This document shows positions 54,331-62,420 of a stretch of DNA of 64,000 nt, piece by piece. The notes beneath the pieces are model-generated. The model was not told the DNA's origin. It did no database searches and saw nothing but the letters and a program-made list of their open reading frames with translations. Numbering within the stretch: the stretch's first letter is position 1; each line of letters starts with the position of its first letter. Origin of the DNA: CAYZTY01 sp964444665 (GTDB lineage: Bacteria > Planctomycetota > Phycisphaerae > Sedimentisphaerales > CAYZTY01); contig CAYUIE010000014.1 in assembly GCA_964444665.1 (NCBI GenBank), forward strand, positions 1 to 64,000. The letters run 5' to 3'. Both the position numbers and the translations under genes were made by a program.

Positions 54331-54612
54331 CTAATACCTTCGAGGACCACCCCTTCTTCCGCCTCGGTCACCACGGCTTCGGGGTGGCCGGGCCTCATCT
54401 ACTTTCAGGCTGCGACCCAGGAAATCAGAGCCGTTCAGCGCCTCTCTTGCCTTCTCAGCTTCCGACTGCTCGGACATTTCAACAAATCCGAAACCTTTGC
54501 CCTCAATTACATTGACTTGCACAACCTGGCCATAATCGGAAAACAACTTATTCAACTGCTCTTCGGTAACCGAATAACTCAGATTACCCACATATAGTTT
54601 ACTGCCTTGCAT
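54331..54612 (-). CDS. RRM-domain RNA-binding protein with RGG-type tail
   Basis: This 93-residue single RRM has RNP2 LYVGNLSYS, a shortened loop and RNP1 KGFGFVEM. The C-terminus (about 76-93) is Arg/Gly-rich (SRGDRGGRRGGPRRY), like RGG boxes that add RNA affinity. AAGGAGGTCG precedes the ATG at 54612. The two RRM genes are about 180 bp apart on the same strand. Confidence 0.95.
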   Translation of the reverse strand: MQGSKLYVGNLSYSVTEEQLNKLFSDYGQVVQVNVIEGKGFGFVEMSEQSEAEKAREALNGSDFLGRSLKVDEARPPRSRGDRGGRRGGPRRY

Positions 54613-54897
54613 TGCGACCTCCTTTCTTCTATGTTTCTCTACGCCAAATATTGTCTCATCGGGAGGTAAAAGCGAGACAGCAACTCAGCCCTCTGAGAAA
54701 TACATTACTAAACACAACAGAACTTTCATTGACATTTTATTTCGAATATACCTTAAGTATTTTCACCGCTTCATCGGCCAATTGCAACCCTTTTTTTTGC
54801 CCTGATATTTTCCTGGTCCAAAGGATGTAATCAAAAACCGTAATCTTACAGCTCTTGTGCTGCTTTTGCAATGTTTGTACGGCCCGGCCGGCAAAAA

Positions 54898-55290
54898 TTA
54901 TAACTTTATTTCCTGCAAGGCTGTATCTCTCTGGTTCGGAGGGGAAACTGCTGCCAACTCATCATGAAGCCTTTTTGCATGCTCACCGGCCGCCCTTGCA
55001 TAGCGTGTTACCGTATCCTTGTGCACTCCTAACAGCCGGCTGGTCTTGCGAACCCCATGACCTTCAGAGATATGCCCTAATAAAGAGATTATTTTCACCG
55101 CAGGCAGCCGAAGTCCAAACAATGGCGTACCTTTACGTTCGGAAAATCGTTTCTTACAAGTTCGACAATATAGCAGACGGATATGGTTATTCTTGCCGTA
55201 CCATCCACATACAGTCAAATTACCTGCCCCCTGTTTTCCATAGTCCGGGCAATTTTCATTCTGACAGCAGAATTGCGAAAGAGCCTGCAT
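54898..55290 (-). pseudogene. Truncated transposase: zinc-ribbon and HTH only
   Basis: This 130-residue frame starts at ATG 55290 after GGGAGGT. It encodes the N-terminal half of an IS1-like transposase: a zinc-ribbon with paired Cys (CCQNENCPDY, VCGWYG, LLYCRTCKKRF) and a helix-turn-helix (GVRKTSRLLGVHKDTVTRYA). The catalytic DDE domain that should follow is missing; the frame ends QEIKL. About 280 bp of degenerate sequence follows down to the RRM gene. I call it a remnant, though the good ribosome-binding site means a DNA-binding peptide could still be made. Confidence 0.65.
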
Positions 55291-55305
55291 TGCCTTACCT
55301 CCCAA

Positions 55306-55690
55306 ACATCAACGTTTTATCGGACAATCAATTTCCTTAAGTTATAATATCGGCAAGCAGGCACAAATTTATCCAATATTACCTGGACGCATGGGACGTG
55401 CTATGAAAATTACAATCTCCAGTTGTCCCTCAAGGCAGAACTTCAGGTAGGGTGGGCCTTTGCCCAACCGTAACTCTAATCGAAGCGCAGAATTCACACA
55501 AATAAATTGCTAACCTCTCGAAAATTCTTAAAATTGAAAATTACCTAAACGCCGCCGGGTTCGCAACCGGGGCGACAGGATAACCTCTTCAAATAAAATG
55601 ACGAAGGTTGTGTGACAAATAAGCCGGATTCAACAACAATGATTAACAGTTAATTGAATTTAACTATGCAAAAACTTAAAACACCTGAAA
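55306..55690. other. Gene-poor stretch with small inverted repeats
   Basis: No gene is seen. A hairpin-like GGGTGGGCCTTTGCCCAACC (55449-55468) resembles dispersed repeats found in many genomes, and a second (CCGGGTTCGCAACCGG, 55556-55571) follows. I checked the second for a tRNA T-arm and found no acceptor or anticodon arm around it. Confidence 0.4.
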
Positions 55691-55972
55691 AATTTGGTGT
55701 CACTTTATCAAAAACAAGAAAAACATACCGAGGCCGAGCCATTATTTCTCCGGGCCCTAAAAATTGATGAGGCGTACTTCGGTCCCAATCATCCAAAAGT
55801 AGCCATACGCCTGAGCAACCTGGCGTTGTTATATCACCTAACCCGTCGTCTCAAAGATGCCGAATCCCTTTACGAGCGGGCACTGAAAATATATGAGAAG
55901 AACCTCGGAAAAGACCATCCTGATACTAAAACCATCAGGGATAATATCGAACTTCTAAGAACTACAGAATAG
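55691..55972 (+). pseudogene. Remnant of a TPR protein (C-terminal end)
   Basis: The frame encodes two kinesin-light-chain-like tetratricopeptide repeats (LYQKQEKHTEAEPLFLRALK and LYERALKIYEKNLGKDHPD). The region starts abruptly after an in-frame TAA near 55660. Only TTG/GTG codons are available as starts and there is no ribosome-binding site. It is best read as the surviving end of a larger TPR gene. Confidence 0.6.
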
Positions 55973-56057
55973 TTATTCCCAAAAAGCGTTGAACTTGTGG
56001 GATTGTTATCTTCCTGCTCGGCCATTCAGCGGGACAGCACAATCTAAAATCTTTTAG

Positions 56058-56076
56058 CCCACGGCATTGCCGTGGG
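56058..56076. repeat. REP-like hairpin
   Basis: CCCACGGC-ATT-GCCGTGGG is a perfect 8-bp stem with a 3-nt loop, embedded in TTAGCCCACGG...GGGTTGGTTAG. It resembles REP elements that accompany Y1-type transposases. No transposase of that kind is visible here. Confidence 0.45.
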
Positions 56077-56170
56077 TTGGTTAGCCCAATTGCTCGCGAC
56101 GGGGGTAATTCTTAAATCGTAAAGATTTATAGGGTGGGGTTTTTCCCCCCCCCAATTCAAATTTGCTTAG

Positions 56171-56203
56171 CCCTGCCATCTTGCATGGCAGGGTTTATTT
56201 TTG
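56171..56203 (+). terminator. Terminator-like hairpin
   Basis: A 9-bp stem (CCCTGCCAT/ATGGCAGGG) with a CTTGC loop is followed by TTTATTTTT on the plus strand. No intact gene precedes it directly; the TPR remnant ends about 200 bp upstream. Confidence 0.5.
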
Positions 56204-56284
56204 CGAGGCCCCCTTCGGCGGCCGTGGCAACCTTAAATTCACCATTCACCAATTAACTAATTCGCTTGTCCTTAGTTTCCAGCA

Positions 56285-56361
56285 TCGAGGCACGTGCCAC
56301 ACTTGTCCTGCGACTTGTCCCGCGTCCTGTCCGGCTCATGTCCGGTGAAGCCTTGGCAAAG
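56285..56361 (+). repeat. 77-bp direct repeat, copy 1
   Basis: The sequence begins TCGAGGCACGTGCCACACTT and ends CCTTGGCAAAG. It recurs 288 bp downstream with one mismatch seen. Both copies lie in a region with no intact gene. The following 10-15 bp also resemble each other (GACGAAAGCCTTGGCAAAG). Confidence 0.8.
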
Positions 56362-56572
56362 ACGAAAGCCTTGGCAAAGCCAGGTCCCTTAATGTGAGTA
56401 AAAAGTCGAAATTCCAAGCACTCCCTATGGGATGGCCAAGCCAGAAACTCGAAACAATTTCGAAACTCAAATTCTCAAATCCCGATTCTATAGGGAAACA
56501 AGAAGTTTTTTGGATTTATGATTTTGGTCATTTGAATTTGTTTAGGATTTGCCAGAGTATCGAGCTCAACTG

Positions 56573-56649
56573 TCGAGGCACGTGCCACACTTGTCCTGCG
56601 ACTTATCCCGCGTCCTGTCCGGCTCATGTCCGGTGAAGCCTTGGCAAAG
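56573..56649 (+). repeat. 77-bp direct repeat, copy 2
   Basis: This is the second copy of the unit at 56285-56361, differing at one base (ACTTATCC for ACTTGTCC). The spacer between copies (56362-56572) contains no gene. Conservation despite no coding content suggests recent duplication or a mobile repeat family. One reading frame through both gives a short Cys-rich peptide, which I do not regard as a gene. Confidence 0.8.
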
Positions 56650-56947
56650 CCGGAATTTTAACAAAGACGGAAGCGATGAAACCGTCGCAGCCCCCGGCAG
56701 TTTATCCTGTGGGCCTGCAATGAAGGTATCGCTGAAATCTCCAGTGAAATTACGCACTTTTTGTAAATCCGCCTGTGGCGGAATTATCCACCTCCGAAAA
56801 CTCTTCGCCCGATAAAAAGTGCACGGTTAAGCACAATGTCTCAACAGACCAGGTATCTGTTACTTTCGTGACAGCCAACTACCAAATGGTATCCGAACGT
56901 CCAGAAATATTTTTTTTAAGAAATTTAAAAAAATTTCGAAAAAAGCC

Positions 56948-56976
56948 TTGACGGCATATGTTATGTTTTATATTTT
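56948..56976 (+). promoter_or_regulatory. Possible sigma-70 promoter upstream of the MerR-type gene
   Basis: TTGACG at 56948-56953 is followed after 15 bp by TATATT (or after 17 bp by TATTTT). The surrounding 60 bp are very AT-rich. It would give a leader of about 200 nt containing the perfect hairpin at 57091. A guess by eye. Confidence 0.4.
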
Positions 56977-57090
56977 ACAAAATATAAATAATACTTACAA
57001 AGAGTATAAATGCAACATAGCCAAAAATGGGATTGGACGTTTCTTTCATTGGGGGGCCGATTGAGTATGCCGGGGTTCAGTGGAGCCTGC

Positions 57091-57112
57091 CGTGAGATAA
57101 CCTTATCTCACG
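57091..57112 (+). promoter_or_regulatory. Perfect hairpin in the MerR-gene leader
   Basis: CGTGAGATAA-CC-TTATCTCACG is a perfect 10-bp stem with a 2-nt turn. It is preceded by another small stem (GGTTC-AGTG-GAGCC) and lies within a G/C-rich block (57050-57150) between AT-rich flanks. There is no T-run, so it is not a simple terminator. It could be an operator for a dimeric regulator or part of a structured leader. Confidence 0.45.
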
Positions 57113-57182
57113 TGGCGACTTCGACTATGGCGGACGCAGAAAGACTACAGACTAACTGATTTTTATACTGCAGGGTAAAACA

Positions 57183-57458
57183 TTGTCGGTTATGCGGTCA
57201 CCAAAAAATGCTGCTGAAAGCATCATGAAGCCGGAGAAGCTTTATCGAATTGGCGAGCTGGTTCGCTATACCCCTTTTTCTCGGCAAACGCTTCATAACT
57301 ATACGACAATGGGCCTTATAAGTGAAAGCAAATGGACTGAGGGTGGTCATAGATTATACGATGAATCGGTTTTCAATAAACTCTCTGCGATTATTGAGCT
57401 GAGGAAGACAAAGACACTGGCGGAAATCAAACAGATTTTTAGCAAGGAGAATAATTAG
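57183..57458 (+). CDS. MerR-family small transcriptional regulator
   Basis: This 91-residue protein carries a MerR-type winged helix-turn-helix: LYRIGELVRYTPFSRQTLHN, then YTTMGLISESKWTEGGHRLYD. The long dimerisation and ligand-binding helix of full MerR is very short, so it is an HTH-only member. The likely start is TTG 57183 after AGGG; ATG 57192 and ATG 57225 are alternatives. It lies upstream of flagellar-type genes, which it may control. Confidence 0.88.
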   Translation: MSVMRSPKNAAESIMKPEKLYRIGELVRYTPFSRQTLHNYTTMGLISESKWTEGGHRLYDESVFNKLSAIIELRKTKTLAEIKQIFSKENN

Positions 57459-57611
57459 ATTCCGCTATAGAGTAGACCTCGGCGCTATCGTATGGGCTTT
57501 ATAAGTTGAAAGGGTCAGGGATGACAGACCTAAGCCTTCTTTGCCGTAAATTACTTCCCTATGTCGCTTCACCCTTCGTATTAAAAAAAATCCTATCTGG
57601 GGGGTCAAAAA

Positions 57612-57998
57612 TTGAACAAAGATGACCAAAATGTGGGTTTAAAACTCGTTTCTTTGCTAAAGCAGCGACGTGACCTTTATCATCAGTTAAAAGGATTGAG
57701 GGACAGGCAAATTCAGTTAACAGACACGGCCTCACCGGAGCTGCTTCTAAAGATTCTGGCCGGTCGGCGTAAGCTGATTGAAAAGCTGCGAGAGCTGGAA
57801 GCTAAACTCAGTCTAATAAAGTCAAATTGGTCCAAAATCTCGCCACAGCTCGGCGCTGAATATAAGCAGCAAGCTCGACAGATGCTTGAACAAGCCGAGA
57901 AGATTACAGAGGAGATTATGACGAATAGTCTTATGGATAACCCGGGCGATTTACCTGTCTGTCAGTTTGAAAATTATGATGAGCTTTTGGTTGAGTAG
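57612..57998 (+). CDS. Coiled-coil protein, possible FlgN-type flagellar chaperone
   Basis: This 128-residue, mostly alpha-helical protein has heptad-like stretches (LKQRRDLYHQLKGLRDRQIQ, LIEKLRELEAKLSLI, ARQMLEQAEKITEEI). Length and helix content resemble FlgN, the chaperone for hook-filament junction proteins. The neighbours are a FlgB-like protein and a FliA-type sigma factor. Primary sequence alone does not prove it. The start is TTG 57612 after a GGGGGG stretch. Confidence 0.55.
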   Translation: MNKDDQNVGLKLVSLLKQRRDLYHQLKGLRDRQIQLTDTASPELLLKILAGRRKLIEKLRELEAKLSLIKSNWSKISPQLGAEYKQQARQMLEQAEKITEEIMTNSLMDNPGDLPVCQFENYDELLVE

Positions 57999-58030
57999 GT
58001 GATAGAAACCGGGCAAAAGGAAACGGGCTT

Positions 58031-58453
58031 ATGAATCCATCGACACTACTGATAACAGACAACATCACTGAATTGCTGGTAAAGATACTTGAGTTCACAC
58101 GAGCTCGCCACCAGGTTCTGATAGACAACATTTATGAGATGAAAAATCCGGGATTTTTGCCGAAAGACCTTGAGGTAGAGCTGTTTGCCGAGTTGATAGA
58201 GGAGGCTATTAACTCACATCAAAGCTATGGCAAGCTGCTGTTGCGTGATACGCAACACATTAAATTCGGCCGCAACGGCCGCTTCGAGCTTAAGGCGGTA
58301 GTTGACGAGGACGCAAGGCAGCTTCTTGAGCAAAATATAAAGGACTATGTGGAACTTCAAAAAGAAAAACTGAAGGAAAATCTGGTCAACCACAGGCTGA
58401 CCAGAGAGCTTCTCAAACAAAAGCAAAAGATAAGTTCGGTTTTCAGCAGCTAA
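58031..58453 (+). CDS. FlgB-like flagellar rod protein
   Basis: In this 140-residue protein, residues 18-46 (VKILEFTRARHQVLIDNIYE then MKNPGFLPKDL) resemble the FlgB N-terminal pattern R-H-x-V-L-x-x-N-I-x-x-x-x-T-P-G-[YF]-x-x-x-D. FlgB forms the first part of the flagellar rod. The rest is helical with HIKFGRNGRFELKAVVDED. FlgB normally precedes FlgC and FliE; none is seen here. It lies 32 bp after the FlgN-like gene. A divergent assignment with moderate confidence. Confidence 0.65.
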   Translation: MNPSTLLITDNITELLVKILEFTRARHQVLIDNIYEMKNPGFLPKDLEVELFAELIEEAINSHQSYGKLLLRDTQHIKFGRNGRFELKAVVDEDARQLLEQNIKDYVELQKEKLKENLVNHRLTRELLKQKQKISSVFSS

Positions 58454-58597
58454 TGTCGCTCTATGGTTTGGTGTTTATCGCCGTTGATAGAACCAGAACG
58501 TTAAGCTGCTTATTCTAAACCATATACGTAAAAAGACCGATAGTACTGAGGTTGACTATGACGGTGTTTCGCGGGCAATAATGGATGTGGTGATGTT

Positions 58598-59452
58598 ATG
58601 AAACGAAGCTGTTATCGGACAAGACGGCCGGCTTTTAAAAATTCGGCGAAAAAATCCAACACAACAACAAAAACAAAAACCGGCAGGCTACCAGACATTT
58701 CTAAAGTATGGGTTGAATTTCACAAGTCCAGGTCGGAACTGTCCCGTAATCAGCTCCTGGAGAATTATCTCCCTCTCGTCAGATACACGGCTGAGCGTAT
58801 ATATGCCAAACTGCCGGACAAAGTTGATCTGGATGACCTTATCAGTTCCGGCACATTCGGTCTGCTTGACGCCATCGAGGCCTTCGACCCCGAAAGAGGA
58901 GTAAAGTTTGAGACCTACTGCACTCCCCGCGTGCGTGGTGCGATTCTCGATGAATTACGTTCTATGGACTGGGTTCCACGCCTCGTTAGAGCTCGGGCAC
59001 ATCAACTTTCCAATGCAAAGCAGACTCTTGAGGCGCATCTCGGCCGAATGCCGACCGAGAAAGAGATAGCGGACGAGCTGGACATGAATACGAAAGAGTT
59101 TCAGCGGCTGAAACGTGACGCCAGTGCGATAGGCCTGATTTCGCTGAATAACAAGTATTCGGATTCACAAAACGAAAAGGACATCCGCGAAATTGACATC
59201 ATAAAGGATGAAAGGAGCGAAGCGCCGCTAATCGAAGCACAGAAGAGGGACCTGAAAAACCTTCTTACAAAGGGCCTTACACGCGCCGAACAACTGATTA
59301 TCGTGCTGTATTATTACGAACAGATGACGATGAAGGAAATTGGCGCTACCCTGGATTTGTCCGAGTCCCGCGTCTCGCAAATGCACTCATCCATTATCGC
59401 CCGCCTGAAAGCCCAGCTAAACACCCGCAAGAAAGAATTCTCAATCACTTAG
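58598..59452 (+). CDS. fliA: FliA/WhiG-type sigma factor (sigma-28)
   Basis: This 284-residue alternative sigma factor has a variable basic N-terminus (1-35). Region 2 spans about 45-125 (NYLPLVRYTAERIYAKLPDK ... RGAILDELRSMDWVPR), region 3 about 130-165 (GRMPTEKEIADELDM) and region 4 about 215-275 (MTMKEIGATLDLSESRVSQM). The G-A-I-L-D-E-L-R-S-x-D-W-x-P-R block is diagnostic of the FliA/WhiG group, which directs transcription of flagellar or chemotaxis genes. The FlgB-like and FlgN-like genes upstream support a flagellar role. Confidence 0.95.
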   Translation: MKRSCYRTRRPAFKNSAKKSNTTTKTKTGRLPDISKVWVEFHKSRSELSRNQLLENYLPLVRYTAERIYAKLPDKVDLDDLISSGTFGLLDAIEAFDPERGVKFETYCTPRVRGAILDELRSMDWVPRLVRARAHQLSNAKQTLEAHLGRMPTEKEIADELDMNTKEFQRLKRDASAIGLISLNNKYSDSQNEKDIREIDIIKDERSEAPLIEAQKRDLKNLLTKGLTRAEQLIIVLYYYEQMTMKEIGATLDLSESRVSQMHSSIIARLKAQLNTRKKEFSIT

Positions 59453-59573
59453 CACTCCGAATAAGAAATAAGAAAACCGGAAAAATTTTGTTTGATTTCA
59501 TATGTTTTTGGAATTAGTATATCTGTACATTATAAAAATAATGAAATTTAGGGATTTTTATAGGGGTGGAACT

Positions 59574-62417
59574 ATGTGGGGCAGGAAGGCGATTATATTA
59601 GCACTTGTCGTATCAACAATAACTTCAGTTGCTAATGCAGATTTGACCATCATGCCATACTTTCAAAGGACGAAACGAGAAAAAACTCAAAGCTTAAAGC
59701 TTTGCCCAAGTGGCGCAGGTCTTATGGCCGCAACAAAGTCGCTACCTGACAAAGACAAAAAAAAGGGTAAAGACACTTCCTTTCGTGATGGACATGGTAA
59801 CGGCACGATAATGAGGACGGATAGTGTCATTGATGTAGATTAAGATATAACATCAAACCAAATCTGGTCCGCAAACAACACCTATCATATTATAGCCGAT
59901 GTTAATGTCCAGGCTTTGTTTGTTATTGAGCCCGGAACGATTGTCGAATTTGCAGACGGTAAATTAATGTCTGTGAATAATGACGGTACACTTATCTCCG
60001 CCGGCGTTCCTGACAATCCCATAATTTATACCTCTGATTCAAGTAATCCCGGATATGGTGACTATTACTGTCCCATTTTCATCGAAGAAACGGCTTCGGC
60101 TTGCACAAAGGTAACATATAGCTATATAGAGTATGCATACGTCGGTATCCTTTTGTTAAACAAGCGACTCAATTCAAATATCGAAAATAATTATTTTGCC
60201 TATAATGCTTATGGTATCGTTGAATATGGAACCGAGCATACTTACATTACGAATAACTTAGTTTATGGTTCTTACTGTAGCGGCATAGAGGTGTTTTTGG
60301 AATCAACCACGGGACAGGCTGACGCAAACAGCCACATTTTATTGGAGAACAATACCTGTGATTACTATCAAGACTATGGGATAACAGTTCACGGCGTTGA
60401 GGATGCAAACAATGTCGGTCTGGTAGTACTTTCGAATAACATCGTATCAGGAGCATATCAATACGGCCTTAATCTGGTCGATTGGTATATGAATGCAATT
60501 ATTACTAACACGGGGTATTTTGATAATGCCAGCAACAAAAACTGGGAATTTGACGAAACTAATCCGGTTGTACTGAACCAAAATCCATACGAAACAGGTT
60601 CAGGTTTTATGCCTATATGTTATATAGACCAGGATTGCAATTTCATAGATACCGGATATCAGTATACAGAAGAAACGGAGCTTATTGGTAAAACTACTGC
60701 CACAGACGGAACTCCAGACTCAAATGTAATTGACATAGGCTTTCATTACCCGAATTGGAACTTCTCCAATGCAGGGACTACAACACTGACAGCCGACTTC
60801 AACAATGATTATACAGTCAATTTTAACGACCTTTCATCTTTCATAGACTATTGGTTGTTTGATTACCAGGAAAATTATTCAATCTGGTACTGGGATTTTA
60901 ATAATGACGATATCATTGATTTCGAGGATCTGGTCGTTATAGCAGATTATTGGCTGGGCTATTTTAACTTTAATAGCTTTGCCAGTTTTGCAGAGCAATG
61001 GGAAAAGCAGGTTGATGAAAGATTTTTTAATGATAAGCCAGACCTGAATAATGATGGATTTGTCAATTTTAAGGATTTTAGACTACTTGCTCAAGAATGG
61101 AAGCAAATAGGAGATGCAGACCCAAATATAGAAATTCGTATTTACGGAAATTCCGAAAACGGATGCCTCAATGTCGGTATCTCGGGCTCTGATTATGACA
61201 CAACTCAAGCGTTTATTTTCATTGATGGAGAATTTATAGGAGAAATAGAAGATTTTGATGAGGGTGGGTACCTCAGCATAGATAGCATTAGTTTCAGAAA
61301 TGGTAGTCATTCTCTTAAAGCTGTTGTTGTTGATGCTAATGACCATATCACTCTTTCTGATAATGTCATAGTGGATTTCAATAACATATTAAACTGTATG
61401 ACTGTATACGTTGATTTTGAACAGAATGAACCATTTAAGATTTCAGGTATTTATTCGGGCACAAACGATCTTTTAATAAAACTTGTTGACTGGAACAATT
61501 CAATCGTCTGGTCGCAACAAATTTCCGGAAACCCAAATCTTATAATCCCCGGGGCCGTGTTTAATGGTCAAATATATGACTTAGTCATTGAAGAACACAC
61601 AGGTGGGACTCGTGCTGAAACTTGGGAAGAAATATGGAAAAAGGCCATAGGTAAGAAATACGAAACAAAGAGCTCGTATAAATTTGCTATCTTTTTACCT
61701 AGTGTATGGGCTCTTTGGGGGAATTCCGCTGATTGCAGAAAAGAAGCTGTTGCAGAAATCATACGTAGATGTGAAAGCAGAGGTATAGAATATATAGTAC
61801 TTTATAAAAATCAATGCAACTGGGAGAATTTCGCTTCCGTTTTGTCTTCTCCAAATATAAGTTATGTTTATATGGTTTCTCATGGAAGTGCCAACATATC
61901 TGAAGGTGGAAAAACAGTACAAAGAACAAATTTCTCACTTTCTGGCAAATATTTCTTTTCTTCCAAGCATAGCGTCGTCTCATATAAAAAGTCAGACTAT
62001 GGTAATCCTAATAACGTCCCAAGCTCATATGAGGAACTTCCTGGAAAGTGGGAAATAAGTAAACGGGTACATTCTATGCGTTCTCTTGGTCTTGGTTTGA
62101 CTAATCAAATTAGGATAGCTCATCTCGACATCTGCTCTCAAGCCAAATATACGGACATGGCGCGCTACTGGATAGACTTCGAAGAAGTCCCCATTCTTGA
62201 CCAATTATTTGTTAGTTGGAACTCGGTTATCGGTATGCTGGATGATGATTGGCAAAAGTGGAGTTATGATATTTGGAACCAGTTAGGAGACGGTGGAACT
62301 ACTTATTGGCAAGCCCAGGATTATACAAGCAAGCATAATGACAAGGGAAGTTTTATTCGTAGCAAAGTGCGATATTATGGTTATGATCAAGTAACTTTTA
62401 CTAAGCAGGGCAACTAA
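59574..62417 (+). pseudogene. Secreted beta-helix/dockerin/caspase-like protein, interrupted by an in-frame stop
   Basis: ATG 59574 follows AGGGGTGGA and begins a signal peptide. The frame hits TAA at 59841-59843 and continues in the same frame, without shift, to 62417. Removing the stop gives about 947 residues: beta-helix (TYHIIADVNVQALFVIEPG, a typical planctomycete surface-protein start, to about 60700), dockerin-like Ca-binding repeats (DFNNDYTVNFNDLSSFIDYW, DLNNDGFVNFKDF) and a C-terminal domain. That domain has VYMVSHGSAN and RIAHLDICSQ, the His-Gly and Asp-x-Cys motifs of clan CD (caspase/gingipain-like) peptidases. The part after the stop has no ATG in the right place, only TTG 59916. 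Likely CAA to TAA mutation, or read-through. Confidence 0.75.
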
Positions 62418-62420
62418 AAA

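Noticed and set aside
54749..54930. Short minus-strand frame after the transposase remnant, shifted by -1 (IIFAGRAVQTL ... KKGLQLADEAVKILK)
   Set aside because: It has no start codon or ribosome-binding site and no clear slippery site for a programmed frameshift. I could not relate it to the missing DDE domain.
55540..55580. Possible tRNA T-arm (CCGGGTTCGCAACCGG)
   Set aside because: No acceptor stem, D-arm or anticodon arm could be built around it.
56285..56649. CRISPR-like array
   Set aside because: Only two copies of a 77-bp unit, far apart (211-bp spacer), with no cas genes; not a CRISPR pattern.
57040..57180. Cyclic-di-GMP (GEMM) riboswitch
   Set aside because: GGACGCAGAAAG resembles one conserved piece, but the GCAAACC and second-stem elements are missing, so I call it only a structured leader candidate.
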